The position numbers were made by a program, and so were the translations under genes. This document shows, one piece after another, positions 1 to 8,200 of a stretch of DNA of 57,583 nt. Within the stretch, counting starts at the first letter, position 1; each line of letters opens with the position of its first letter. The notes beneath the pieces are model-generated. The model was not told where the DNA came from, searched no databases, and saw only the letters and a list, made by a program, of their open reading frames with translations. Source of the DNA: Acidovorax soli (GTDB lineage Bacteria; Pseudomonadota; Gammaproteobacteria; Burkholderiales; Burkholderiaceae_C); contig NZ_JACHLK010000027.1 in NCBI RefSeq assembly GCF_014207955.1, positions 1-57,583 of the forward strand. Reading direction: 5' to 3'.

Positions 1-105
1 GACGCAGACAGCGGGGCGCTGTTTCTTTGCCTACTTTCTTTTTGCGCAAAAAGAAAGTAGGTGCGCCGCCGGGCGCACATCCCGGCCTCCGCCCTCAACC
101 AAAGC
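1..105. repeat. Right end of a long-inverted-repeat (LIR) element, cut by the window edge
   Basis: This segment matches the right arm of the fuller element at 19141-19876. It starts with the gacgcagac motif, carries a CTTTCTTTTTGCGCAAAAAG inverted repeat around positions 37-57, and then has the terminal block gcgccgccgggcgcacatcccgg. The following 101-160 stretch is strikingly A/C-rich (about 50 of 60 bases by hand count), like the right flank of the full copy. No coding sequence is supported here. Confidence 0.7.
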
Positions 106-217
106 ACGCAACTAAAAAGACCCCAAAACTCAACGAACCAGCGCAGCCACAAAAAGCCACCCGCCAGCCGCTATGCTTAGCGCCCCGCTGCAAATCCCCT
201 CCTCTTGTGCCCCACCC

Positions 218-766
218 ATGCCACCGCGCCTGATCCGCTTCAACAAGCCCTACGGCGTACTCAGCCAGTTCACGGCCGAGGGCAAGTGGCAGGGCCTCAA
301 GGACTACATCGACCAGCCGGGCGTGTACGTGGCCGGGCGGCTCGATGCCGACAGCGAGGGCCTGCTGCTGCTCACCAGCGACGGCCCCCTGCAGGCCCGC
401 ATTGCCGACCCGCGCTTCAAGATGGAAAAGATCTACTGGGTGCAGGTGGAGGGCCTGCCCAGTGAAGACGCCCTGGCGCAGCTGCGCAGCGGCGTGCAGC
501 TCAACGACGGCCCCACCCGGCCTGCGCGCGCCCGCCTGCTGGAGCCGCCACCGGCCATTTGGGAGCGCACGCCGCCCATCCGCGAGCGCAAGGCCATTCC
601 CACCGCCTGGATCGAGCTGGCCATCCGCGAGGGGCGCAACCGCCAGGTGCGGCGCATGACGGCGGCCGTGGGCTTTCCCACGCTGCGGCTGGTGCGCGCG
701 GCCATCGGGCCCTACACGCTGGACGGCCTGGCCCCGGGGGCCTGGGCCGAGCAGGCCGTGTTGTAG
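218..766 (+). CDS. rluE: 23S rRNA pseudouridine synthase, RluE-like (RsuA family)
   Basis: The 182-residue product modifies uridine to pseudouridine in 23S rRNA in the cytosol; the RluE class acts at U2457 (E. coli numbering). It opens with RLIRFNKPYGVLSQFT, close to the RluE N-terminus. The catalytic motif GRLDADSEGLLLLT follows at about residues 41-54, with Asp as the expected nucleophile. The C-terminal EGRNRQVRRMTAAVGFPTLRL block is typical of RsuA/RluB/E/F. An upstream ATG at 173 would add 15 low-complexity residues, so the ATG at 218 is preferred because homology begins there. No separate S4 domain is present, as expected for RluE. The subfamily assignment is inferred from the N-terminal motif. 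Confidence 0.88.
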   Translation: MPPRLIRFNKPYGVLSQFTAEGKWQGLKDYIDQPGVYVAGRLDADSEGLLLLTSDGPLQARIADPRFKMEKIYWVQVEGLPSEDALAQLRSGVQLNDGPTRPARARLLEPPPAIWERTPPIRERKAIPTAWIELAIREGRNRQVRRMTAAVGFPTLRLVRAAIGPYTLDGLAPGAWAEQAVL

Positions 767-826
767 CCCCGGCCTGCCGGCTCCACTCCACCCCAACAAG
801 ACATACCAAGGGTATTCCCGCTTCTT

Positions 827-850
827 CTATAGTCCTCTAGAGAACTATAG
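827..850. promoter_or_regulatory. Near-perfect palindrome, probable GntR operator
   Basis: CTATAG arms at 827-832 and 845-850 enclose TCCTCTAGAGAA. The whole 24-bp block is self-complementary at 22 of 24 positions. It ends 8 nt before the ATG of the GntR gene at 859, so a bound repressor would cover the translation-initiation region as well as any promoter. Autoregulation is an inference from position and symmetry. Confidence 0.65.
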
Positions 851-858
851 TTATCGGC

Positions 859-1602
859 ATGAGTTCCTCCCAGCACCTTGCTTTGGTTGACGCCTCCTCC
901 GGCATGCGCCGCTATGCCGCGCTGGCCAACGCCCTGCGCGCCCGCGTGGTGGCCGGCGAATGGCCGCCGGGCAGTGCGCTGCCGTCCGAGAACCTGCTCG
1001 CTGCCGAGCACCAGGTGGCCCTGGGCACCATGCGCCGCGCGCTGGAGCTGCTGGTCGAGCAGGGGCTGATCGAGCGCATCCACGGCAAGGGCACCTTTGT
1101 GCGCCAGGGCATCGCGGGCGGGTCCATGCTGCGCTTCTTCCGCTTTGGCGGCGGCGGCAGCGAGGTGCCGCAGTCGCGCATCGTCCAGCGCCAGAGCGTG
1201 GCCGCCACCACCGCCGTGGCGCGCGGCCTGGGCGTGGCACCGGGCGAGCCGGTGCTGCGCCTGCTGCGCCTGCGCCTGCTGGCGGGGCAGCCCTGCCTGC
1301 TCGAGGAGATGTGGTTGCCGCTGGACCTGTTCGCACCGCTCACCGAGGGCGATCCGGCCGGCTGGGACGACCTGCTCTACCCGATGTTCGCGCGCCGCTG
1401 CGGCGTGCATGTGCACCGCGCCGTCGACCAGATCGGCTTTGGCGTGCTCACCGCCCCCCAGGCCGCCCACCTGCGCCTGCAGGCCAGCCACCCCTGCGTG
1501 GTGGTGGAACGCAGCGCCTACGACCTCACGGGCCGCTGCGTGGAGTGGCGCAGCACACGCGGCGATGCCCACGCCTTCCACTACCAGGTCACGATCACCT
1601 GA
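859..1602 (+). CDS. GntR-family transcriptional regulator with UTRA effector domain
   Basis: The 247-residue product has an N-terminal winged-helix GntR domain (about residues 14-80), with PPGSALPSENLLAAEHQVA and the wing motif IERIHGKGTFV. The rest fits a UTRA ligand-binding domain (HutC/FarR subfamily), with RLLRLRLLAGQPCLLEEMWLP near the middle and a strand-rich C-terminus. Regulators of this subfamily usually repress the adjacent catabolic genes until a small ligand binds. It heads a probable operon with a Bug receptor 27 nt downstream and an amidohydrolase. The palindrome at 827-850 lies directly before its start codon, leaving no room for a conventional ribosome binding site between them. 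The ligand cannot be read from sequence. Confidence 0.88.
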   Translation: MSSSQHLALVDASSGMRRYAALANALRARVVAGEWPPGSALPSENLLAAEHQVALGTMRRALELLVEQGLIERIHGKGTFVRQGIAGGSMLRFFRFGGGGSEVPQSRIVQRQSVAATTAVARGLGVAPGEPVLRLLRLRLLAGQPCLLEEMWLPLDLFAPLTEGDPAGWDDLLYPMFARRCGVHVHRAVDQIGFGVLTAPQAAHLRLQASHPCVVVERSAYDLTGRCVEWRSTRGDAHAFHYQVTIT

Positions 1603-1629
1603 CCCCGCCAACCGCAGGAGCACCGCACC

Positions 1630-2634
1630 ATGACCATCTTTGCCCCCTCTTCCCGCCTCTCCCGTCGCCGGCTGCTGCAGGCCGCAGGCGCCACCGTGGC
1701 CGCCCCCTGGCTCGCGGCCGGCCATGCGGCCACGGTCGCAGGCGGGCGGCCGATCACCCTGGTGGTGAGCTACCCCGCCGGCGGCGGCGCCGACCTGATC
1801 GCGCGCATCGTGGCGCCGCGCATCGCCGACGCGCTGGGCCAGAGCGTGGTGGTGGAGAACAAGCCCGGCGCCAGCGGCCAGCTGGCCGCCACCCAGGTGG
1901 CGCGTGCCACACCCGATGGCAGCACGCTGCTGCTCGACGCCTCGTCCTTCGCGGTGAACCCCTCGCTGTTCCCCAAGCTGCCCTACGACAGCGCCAAGGC
2001 CTTCACGCCGCTGGCGGTGCTGGTGACCTTTCCCAACGTGCTGGTGTGCACACCGGGCTTCGCAGCCAAGTCGGTCAAGGACGTGATCCAGATGGCCAAG
2101 GCGAAGCCTGGCGAGCTGACCTATGCCTCCTCGGGCAATGGCTCGGCCCAGCACCTGGCAGGCGCCATGTTCGAGGGGCGCGCGGGCGTGCAGCTGCTGC
2201 ACGTACCCTACCGCGGCGGCGGCCCGGCCATGACCGACGTGATGGGCGGGCAGGTGCCGCTGTTCTTTGCCAACGTGGCCTCGTCGCTCGGCCACATCCA
2301 GGCCGGCAAGCTGCGCCCGCTGGCCGTGACCAGCATGGTGCGCGCCCGCTCCCTGCCCGAGATCCCCACCATGGCCGAGGCGGGCGTGCCCGGCTACGAG
2401 GTGCTCGAATGGAATCCGCTGTTGGCCCCGGCCGGCATGGCCGCCGACACCAAGGCCACCCTGGTCGCCGCCGTGCGCAAGGCCCTGGCTGACCCCGAGG
2501 TGCTGGGCCGCGTGCGCCAGCTGGGCGGCGATGTGTTCGCCGACGCCACGCAGCAGACCGCGGGCAAGTTCATCGCCGCCCAGCAGGAGCAGTGGGCCAA
2601 GGTGGTGCGCGAGCGCAAAATATCGGTCGGCTGA
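1630..2634 (+). CDS. Bug-family tripartite tricarboxylate transporter substrate-binding receptor
   Basis: The 334-residue product is a periplasmic solute receptor of the Bug/TctC family, which binds carboxylates or similar acids. The N-terminus SSRLSRRRLLQAAGATVAA looks like a Tat signal (twin-arginine pattern with a mild hydrophobic core), with cleavage likely after GHA. The mature start RPITLVVSYPAGGGADLIAR, then VVVENKPGASGQLAA, and YASSGNGSAQHLAG are family hallmarks. AGGAG lies about 9 nt before the ATG. No TctA/TctB membrane genes are nearby, as is common for these receptors in Comamonadaceae and Bordetella. Co-transcription with the upstream GntR and the downstream hydrolase suggests uptake or sensing of the hydrolase's substrate. 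Confidence 0.93.
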   Translation: MTIFAPSSRLSRRRLLQAAGATVAAPWLAAGHAATVAGGRPITLVVSYPAGGGADLIARIVAPRIADALGQSVVVENKPGASGQLAATQVARATPDGSTLLLDASSFAVNPSLFPKLPYDSAKAFTPLAVLVTFPNVLVCTPGFAAKSVKDVIQMAKAKPGELTYASSGNGSAQHLAGAMFEGRAGVQLLHVPYRGGGPAMTDVMGGQVPLFFANVASSLGHIQAGKLRPLAVTSMVRARSLPEIPTMAEAGVPGYEVLEWNPLLAPAGMAADTKATLVAAVRKALADPEVLGRVRQLGGDVFADATQQTAGKFIAAQQEQWAKVVRERKISVG

Positions 2635-2675
2635 GTTCTGAGCGCGCACGCTTCGTGCATGCGCAGTCCACTGCA

Positions 2676-3497
2676 ATGGCTTCCTCTCCCCCTTTGACCC
2701 CACTTTCCCCGGCCTTGCCTTCGGGCTGGGACACCCATGTGCACGTGTTCGACCGTGCGGCCCCGGCACAGGCCGGGCACTACGAGCCCGTGCACCGTCC
2801 GCTGGCCGATATCGAGGCGTTGGCGGCTGCGCATGGCGTAGGCCACCTGGTGCTGGTGCAGCCCAGCGTGTACGGCACCGACAACCGGGTGCTGCTCGAT
2901 GCGCTGGCCCAGTCCCCGGGCCGCCACCGCGGCGTGGTGGTGCTGGACGGCACCGTACCCGACGCCGAACTCGACCGCATGCACGCCCTGGGTGTGCGCG
3001 GCGTGCGCTTCAACCTGGTCTCGCCCGTGGGCAACGGGCCCGAGACCATGCAGGCCCTGGCCCCGCGCCTGGCCGAGCGCGGCTGGCATGTGCAGTGGTA
3101 CGCCAACCCCGAAGACCTGGCCACCATCGTCCACCTGCACCAGGGCACGCCCGTGGCCTGCGTGCTCGACCACCTGGCCGGCCTGCATGCGCTGCTCCCC
3201 TCCGATGACCGCGCCTGGCAGGCCCTGGCCAAGCTGGCCGGGCAAGGCGCCTGGGTCAAGCTCTCGGGCTGGTACCGGCTGCAGGCCAGCGCCCCCTACG
3301 GCCTGCTGCACCCGGCCATCGCACGCGTGGCCGCGCACATGGGCGAGCGCCTGGTCTGGGGCTCGGACTGGCCGCACACGTCCTTCGCCCCCGACGCGTT
3401 GCCGCGCTATGCCAGCGTGTGGGAGCCGGTGGTGAATGCGCTGGGCCACGAGGCTGCGCTGCGCATCCGCGATGCGGGGGCGCGCCTGTACGCCTGA
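2676..3497 (+). CDS. Amidohydrolase-2 family metal-dependent hydrolase (lactonase-like)
   Basis: The 273-residue product is a predicted TIM-barrel hydrolase related to 2-pyrone-4,6-dicarboxylate lactonase and sugar-lactone hydrolases. The HxH metal motif is in GWDTHVHVFD near residue 20. GVRGVRFNLVSP and the C-terminal RLVWGSDWPHTSF (with the metal-binding Asp) are typical of the family. The reading frame is open upstream to a GTG at 2592, inside the Bug gene. The ATG at 2676 is preferred because it directly precedes the conserved part, but no good ribosome binding site is visible, so the start is uncertain. The GntR-Bug-hydrolase order suggests intracellular hydrolysis of the imported acid or lactone. 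The exact substrate is not identifiable. Confidence 0.85.
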   Translation: MASSPPLTPLSPALPSGWDTHVHVFDRAAPAQAGHYEPVHRPLADIEALAAAHGVGHLVLVQPSVYGTDNRVLLDALAQSPGRHRGVVVLDGTVPDAELDRMHALGVRGVRFNLVSPVGNGPETMQALAPRLAERGWHVQWYANPEDLATIVHLHQGTPVACVLDHLAGLHALLPSDDRAWQALAKLAGQGAWVKLSGWYRLQASAPYGLLHPAIARVAAHMGERLVWGSDWPHTSFAPDALPRYASVWEPVVNALGHEAALRIRDAGARLYA

Positions 3498-3501
3498 AGT
3501 G

Positions 3502-3727
3502 AAACACCCCCTGAGTCGCTTCGCGCCTCGGTGCCACCGCCAGAGGCGGTGGCCCTTCGGGCACGTCCAAGCCTGCGCAGGCAGGCTTGGAGCCGCGGCC
3601 CTCAGCCCCTCTCTCGACCCGCTGCGAGTCGGGAGGGGGACGCCCCCAGTGCACGCAAGCGAAGCGCCGCCTGAGCGGCTTGGCGGCCCTTGCACGGGGG
3701 CACTGGCCTTGGCCGCGCCAGTTTCAT
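3502..3727. repeat. Structured 3' repeat R1, copy 1 (multi-hairpin intergenic element)
   Basis: This 226-bp segment is highly similar to 22197-22425. Both copies begin with AAACACCCCCTGAGTCGCTT exactly 4 nt after a TGA stop and end with CGCGCCAGTTTCATG. Visible stems include CCACCGCC/GGCGGTGG (hairpin 1), CCAAGCCTGC/GCAGGCTTGG-type pairing (hairpin 2), and CCCCTCTC/GGGAGGGG (hairpin 3, whose loop differs between copies). The outer pair of a fourth stem, CCAGTGCACG... with ...CACTGG, also forms. No ORF is supported. It may act as a 3' RNA structure for the hydrolase transcript or be a REP-like repeat. Confidence 0.85.
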
Positions 3728-3786
3728 GCGTCACGGGTGGCGCGAAGCGCAATGAACAACTGATACGACGCCTTGGGCGCCTCTGC

Positions 3787-4392
3787 CTATTCGTTGGCCT
3801 GGGCAGCCTCGTCGATCACCAGGTAGCGCCGCACCAGGTCGAAGAAGCTTTCGTAGAAGGTGTCGGTGGTGATGGTCTCGCTGCCCACGCGCACCAGCGA
3901 TTCGCTGCTCGACGAGAACGGCAGCGACACCGAGCCGATGGCCCCCACGCCCAGGCTGGCCGAGTTGTTGGTCTTGCGCAGCGCAAAGCTGTCCTGGATG
4001 GCGGTGACAAAGCCCAGGCTGATCTTGCCCGTGGGCGACTCGGGCACGCAGACCACGCGGATCACCATCTGCATGTGTGTCTCGGTCCCGGGCTGGAAGT
4101 TCTTCTTGCCCTCCACCAGCTCGGCCGAGCTGGTGTTGATGATGTAGCCCTGGCTGAGCAGCGCACGGCGCGATGCCTCACAGGTCTGCGCCGGCGTGGC
4201 ATCGAACAGGCGCGAGTACGTGGCCAGCGAGCCGAACTTTTCCTGCGGCGCCTGGGGGCCCTGCGGGCCGGTGGGCAGGGCGGCGCAGCCGGCCAGCAGC
4301 AACGCGGCCGCACCGGCCAGCGCCATGGCCAGGGGGCGAAAAGAGCGGGACAACAAGGGCACGGCAGTGCGAAGGGGCAGACCCAGGGGCAT
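3787..4392 (-). CDS. Putative lipoprotein, DUF2242-like
   Basis: The 201-residue product has a lipoprotein signal peptide ending in the lipobox LLLAGC (around residue 36), so it should be anchored in a membrane on the periplasmic side. The mature region has conserved-looking blocks FDATPAQTCEASRRALLSQGY, FQPGTETHMQMVIRVVCVPE and ETITTDTFYESFFDLVRRYL, which I associate with the DUF2242 family common in betaproteobacteria. No enzymatic motif is visible. The ATG at 4392 is chosen because it sits just before the basic and hydrophobic signal. The frame is open further upstream, but that part is low-complexity. It points toward repeat R1 and has no operon partner. Confidence 0.75.
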   Translation of the reverse strand: MPLGLPLRTAVPLLSRSFRPLAMALAGAAALLLAGCAALPTGPQGPQAPQEKFGSLATYSRLFDATPAQTCEASRRALLSQGYIINTSSAELVEGKKNFQPGTETHMQMVIRVVCVPESPTGKISLGFVTAIQDSFALRKTNNSASLGVGAIGSVSLPFSSSSESLVRVGSETITTDTFYESFFDLVRRYLVIDEAAQANE

Positions 4393-4814
4393 CGGCGAAG
4401 TCAAAGGCGGCACTCCGAAAAGGCAGGCATCGGCAGGCGGGTGTCGCTGTGAGACCCGCGGCGGACCGGTGGTTCCCCGCATTCTAAAAATGAAATTCGT
4501 CGGTGGGATGGCATTCCCATGTCCGGTGTCAAATGGACCGCCAGCCTGCCCGACCCTTGCCACATGATGCCATGCCGCTCTCATTTCGATAGCCTGCGAG
4601 CCCCTCCACGCGATGATTGGTGGTGATTGTTACAAATCCATTCCCAAGCGGCATGGCGCCATGCTGCACAGCAGCACAGTTACACATTCCGACATACAAA
4701 AAACCAATTACTACAAATACACTACACGCCATTGGGCCGGCGGCACCCTATGGGAGGGGCCGAACGAGCAGCCCGGGAGGACCGCGCCAGCGTGCGCGGT
4801 GAAGGACGAACTAC
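4393..4814. other. Intergenic region between divergent lipoprotein and Sel1 genes
   Basis: This 422-bp stretch contains no supported gene. The part at about 4600-4730 is AT-richer than its surroundings, so promoters for the two divergent genes are plausible, but no convincing -35/-10 pair or operator stands out. AAGGA at about 4801-4806 is the probable ribosome binding site for the GTG start at 4815. Confidence 0.5.
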
Positions 4815-5915
4815 GTGAACACCAAAGCCGGACCATCATCGCTTTCGCTGTCCCTGGAACCCATCGAAAAGGAAGGCGCGGCCGCCGCCGCTCCCTCTGC
4901 CGCCACCGGACGCGTCTGCGCCCGTTGCAAATACACCCGCCAGCCCGGCGATACGGCCCCCGACTGGCAGTGCCCCAGCTGCCACGTGGCCTATGACAAG
5001 GTAGACCCGCCCAAGCCTCCAGAGCCCAAGGCCGCCGAAGTGCCGGCCCCGGCACCCGCCCCCTATGTCGGCAAGGCCGCCCGCGCTCGCGCAGCCGCGG
5101 CAGAAGCGGCTGCCGCCGAAGCCGAAGCCAAGAAGAAGGCCAAGGCGCGCAAGAAGGCCCAGCGCGAGCTGCCCGTGACCTGGATCGCGCTGGCGCTGGC
5201 CGTGGCCATCGGCGTGGGCCTGGTCGGCTGGAAGCACCATGCCGACAAGGTCCGCGCCCAGGAGCGCGCCGCCAAGGCCGAGGCCGATGCCCGCGCCGCG
5301 GAAGTCGCGGCCCAGAAGGCCGCCCAGGACCAGCAGGCGCGCATGAAGGACCTGGAAAAGCAGGCCCGCCGCAGCAGCGAGGGCCCCGAAGCGGTGAAGG
5401 AGTTGCAGGCCCTGGCCGAAAAGGGCGACCAGCGCGCCATGCTGGTGCTGGGCACCACGCTGCGCGATGGCCGTGGCGTGCCCAAGGACCCTGAGCAGGC
5501 CGTCCAGTGGCTGACCAAGGCATCCAATGAAGGCTATGCCCTGGCCAGCGTGCAACTGGGCTACAGCTATGAGCGCGGCCTGGGCGTGACCCAGCAGGCC
5601 GAACAGGCCGAAAACCTGTACCAGCGTGCTGCGCGCCAGGGCGACCCCGCCGGCCTGTACAGCCTGGGCCTGCTGTATTCCACCGGCCTGGACAACGTGG
5701 GCCGCCGCCCTGTGGCCGCCCACATGCTGCTCGACCTGGCGCAGCGCGCGCACAAGGAGCAGCAGCAGGACGATACGCTGGTGCCACCCAACCGCGGCGC
5801 CTTCTGGGCGGCTGGCACCCTGCGCCGCCTGGCGCCCAGCATGAGCATCGTGGAAGTGGCCGAGGCCAAGCGCCTGGCCGATGCCTGGAAGCCGGGCCAG
5901 CCGTTCGGCTTCTGA
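4815..5915 (+). CDS. Membrane-anchored zinc-ribbon and Sel1-repeat protein
   Basis: The 366-residue product starts with GTG, preceded by AAGGA. A zinc-ribbon pattern C35-x2-C38 ... C53-x2-C56 (CARCKY, CPSCHV) lies near the N-terminus. A Pro/Ala-rich linker and a Lys/Ala-rich helical segment follow, then one membrane helix at about residues 120-138 (TWIALALAVAIGVGLVGW) and a charged, probably coiled-coil stretch to about residue 190. Residues 195-330 hold Sel1-type tetratricopeptide-like repeats such as GDQRAMLVLGTTLRDGRGVPKD and YALASVQLGYSYERGLGV. Sel1 repeats normally mediate protein contacts. A function cannot be assigned. A second, periplasmic Sel1 protein lies at 16718-17437. Confidence 0.8.
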   Translation: MNTKAGPSSLSLSLEPIEKEGAAAAAPSAATGRVCARCKYTRQPGDTAPDWQCPSCHVAYDKVDPPKPPEPKAAEVPAPAPAPYVGKAARARAAAAEAAAAEAEAKKKAKARKKAQRELPVTWIALALAVAIGVGLVGWKHHADKVRAQERAAKAEADARAAEVAAQKAAQDQQARMKDLEKQARRSSEGPEAVKELQALAEKGDQRAMLVLGTTLRDGRGVPKDPEQAVQWLTKASNEGYALASVQLGYSYERGLGVTQQAEQAENLYQRAARQGDPAGLYSLGLLYSTGLDNVGRRPVAAHMLLDLAQRAHKEQQQDDTLVPPNRGAFWAAGTLRRLAPSMSIVEVAEAKRLADAWKPGQPFGF

Positions 5916-6101
5916 CGCCCCCTTTGCTTTGGAGGGACGGGTCTAAAACCGACCTGCCAAGCGGCAGATTACCGGCAGATACACGCGCCGGGACGCGGCA
6001 CGGGTACAGTGCAGGGCTTTCGCGGACGCGGCGCCAGCAGGCGCAGCGCCCGCGATGCTGCTTTTTCCCTGTTCTCCCGCCCCTTTCCTTCCGGTTCCCC
6101 C

Positions 6102-7418
6102 ATGTCCAACCTCATCGTCCACGGCGGTACGCCCCTGCGTGGCCGCATCACCCCGTCCGCCAACAAGAACGCCGTGCTGCCGGTGCTGTGCGCCACCCTG
6201 CTCACGCGCGAGCCGCTGCGCCTGCACGGCGTGCCCGACATCACCGACGTGCGCAAGATCCTCGACATCTTCCGCATGCTGGGCAGCAGTGTGCAGATGG
6301 ACCAGGCCACGGGCACGCTGAGCCTGCACCACGAGCACACCGTGTTCGACCCCGCGCAGCACCGCCTGCCCGAGGAGATGCGCTCATCCATCATGCTGAT
6401 CCCGCCGCTCTTGGCGCGCTTCGGCGTGGCGCGGCTGGAAGACAACGTCAAGGGCTGCACCCTGGGCGTGCGCGAGATCGACCCGCATGTGGAAGTATTC
6501 CAGCGCTTTGGCGGCACCGTGGAGCGCGCCGAAGGCTCGCTGCTGGTGCGCAGCAGCCACAACAGCAAGGGCGGCACGCTCACCCCCACGGACCACTGGC
6601 TGGACTACGCCTCGGTCACCACCACCGAGAATTTCGTGCTCTGCGCCGTGGCGGCCAACGGCACCTCCACGCTGACCAACGCGGCCTCGGAGCCCCACGT
6701 GCAGGAGTTCTGCCGCTTCATGGTGATGCTGGGTGCGCGCATCGACGGCATCGGCACCTCGCGCATCACGGTGCAGGGCGGTGCGGCGCTGGGCGGCGGC
6801 GAGTTCCGCTTCGATGAAGACTTCCACGAGATCACCACCTTCCTGGCGCTGGGCGCCATCACGGGCGGTGATGTGATCGTGCGCAACAGCGCGCCGGGCA
6901 ACTTCCCGCTGATCGACCGCACCTTTGCCAAGTTCGGCGTGGTGGTCACGCACGAGGACGGCTGGTCGCGCGCGCACTGCCCCGGCCCGCTCAAGGTGCA
7001 GACGCCGTTCACGAGCAATGTGCTGACCAAGGTCGAGGCCGCGCCCTGGCCCTACTTCCCGGTGGACCTGCTGCCCATCTTCATTGCCCTCGGGGTGCGT
7101 GCGCAGGGCAACTGCATGTTCTGGAACAAGGTGTACGACGGCGCCCTGGGCTGGACGGGCGAGCTCTCCAAGTTCGGCGCCCATGTGTTCTCGTCGGACC
7201 CGCACCGCCTCATCACCTTCGGCGGCAACCCGCTGTCTCCCGCGCTGGTGGAGAGCCCCTACATCATCCGCGTGGCCATCGCCCTGTTCATGGTGGCGGC
7301 CAGCATCGAGGGGCGCTCGGAGATCCGCAACGCTGCCCCCATCCGCCGCGCCCACCCGCGCTTTGTGGAGAACCTGCGCAGCCTGGGTGTGCAGGTGGAG
7401 TGGACCAGCGAGGAGTAG
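6102..7418 (+). CDS. Divergent MurA-like enolpyruvyltransferase
   Basis: The 438-residue product belongs to the EPSP synthase/MurA fold. MurA transfers enolpyruvate from PEP to UDP-GlcNAc in the first committed step of peptidoglycan synthesis. By alignment from memory to E. coli MurA, catalytic positions are mostly kept: K22-N23 (SANKNAVLP), R94 for R91, C119 for the PEP-binding Cys115 (VKGCTLGVRE), R124 for R120, Asp in YFPVDLLP for D305, and Arg in PYIIRVAIAL and PIRRAHPRF for R371 and R397. The Arg331 position appears to be Lys. The remainder is unusually divergent (for example IREIDPHVEVF-type instead of RPVDLHI-type sequence). It is therefore more likely a MurA paralogue with a related or specialised role than the housekeeping enzyme, though that is an inference. 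Confidence 0.8.
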   Translation: MSNLIVHGGTPLRGRITPSANKNAVLPVLCATLLTREPLRLHGVPDITDVRKILDIFRMLGSSVQMDQATGTLSLHHEHTVFDPAQHRLPEEMRSSIMLIPPLLARFGVARLEDNVKGCTLGVREIDPHVEVFQRFGGTVERAEGSLLVRSSHNSKGGTLTPTDHWLDYASVTTTENFVLCAVAANGTSTLTNAASEPHVQEFCRFMVMLGARIDGIGTSRITVQGGAALGGGEFRFDEDFHEITTFLALGAITGGDVIVRNSAPGNFPLIDRTFAKFGVVVTHEDGWSRAHCPGPLKVQTPFTSNVLTKVEAAPWPYFPVDLLPIFIALGVRAQGNCMFWNKVYDGALGWTGELSKFGAHVFSSDPHRLITFGGNPLSPALVESPYIIRVAIALFMVAASIEGRSEIRNAAPIRRAHPRFVENLRSLGVQVEWTSEE

Positions 7419-7425
7419 ACCTTCC

Positions 7426-8085
7426 CTAGCGGCGCCGGAACCAGAGCACCAAGCCGAGGAAAACCACGCCCGTGAGAACGGGCGACCAGGACATGAGCAG
7501 CTCCAGCCAGGTGGACTTGCGGATGCCCGACCAGACCTCGACCTGCACGCGGTCGATGCGCAGGTTGCGCGAGGACTCGAACTCCAGTTGCGGCGCGGCC
7601 TTGCGGTCCTCCTTGAAGCTCACGGCCTTGCTCGCGCCCACCATGCTCACGGGCTGGCCCGCACGCGCGCCCTTGTGCACCAGCTCGGGCAGAAAGGACA
7701 CGGGCGAGGGCCCGTCGAACTGCAGGCCGGTCTGCCAGCGCGAGCCCGCATCGCCATCGGCCAGCGCCACGCCCGAGACCTTGACGACGATGGTGAACGG
7801 GTTCTTGCTGGTGGGCAGCGACAGCTCGTCGCCGCGCCAGCGCTCGGTGGCCGCATAGATGCCCTTGCCCTTCTCGCCAGGCGTCTGGGCCTGCTTTTCC
7901 TGGAAGCGCTGGAACTTCGCCAGTGTCTCGGGCGACAGGTCGTAGATCTTCTCCAGGGTCTTGCCATAGGCGCCGGCCTCGTCCTTGGCCTGCACGGAAG
8001 GCAGGGCCGCCGCCAGCACCAGCACCGCCACGGCGCCCCATCGCCACACCTTGCCTGAATCGGCGGCACAGGTCACATCACGCAT
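7426..8085 (-). CDS. Exported hypothetical protein with C-terminal membrane anchor
   Basis: The 219-residue product is not recognised. It has a signal peptide (VWRWGAVAVLVLAAALPSVQA, cleavage near residue 33), a soluble region of about 140 residues, and a C-terminal hydrophobic helix followed by RRR (SPVLTGVVFLGLVLWFRRR). It is therefore probably displayed on the periplasmic face of the inner membrane. The C-terminal helix plus Arg cluster recalls sorting tails such as PEP-CTERM, but no PEP motif precedes it. It converges with the MurA-like gene (7-nt gap) and is divergent from the nuclease gene. The ATG at 8085 is chosen because it lies about 12 residues before the signal sequence. Confidence 0.65.
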   Translation of the reverse strand: MRDVTCAADSGKVWRWGAVAVLVLAAALPSVQAKDEAGAYGKTLEKIYDLSPETLAKFQRFQEKQAQTPGEKGKGIYAATERWRGDELSLPTSKNPFTIVVKVSGVALADGDAGSRWQTGLQFDGPSPVSFLPELVHKGARAGQPVSMVGASKAVSFKEDRKAAPQLEFESSRNLRIDRVQVEVWSGIRKSTWLELLMSWSPVLTGVVFLGLVLWFRRR

Positions 8086-8200
8086 TCGAACACTCCCCTC
8101 TTGCACTGTTGTCGTTCGTTGTGGGCGCAGCCGCTGTGCAGCGCGCAGCCCGGAGTGTAGGAGACAATGCGCAGCCCTTTTTCCAGCCCTGCCCCGCCCC

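Noticed and set aside
712..2769. 685-codon open frame on the minus strand across the GntR and Bug genes
   Set aside because: No recognisable motif, low-complexity composition, and it spans two well-supported genes and the operator.
3502..3727. R1 copies considered as CRISPR or as an insertion sequence
   Set aside because: Only two dispersed copies, no spacer array, no cas genes, no transposase and no clear target duplication.
3436..4452. 338-codon plus-strand frame through repeat R1 and the DUF2242 gene
   Set aside because: It runs through non-coding repeat R1 and antisense to a lipoprotein with a clear lipobox.
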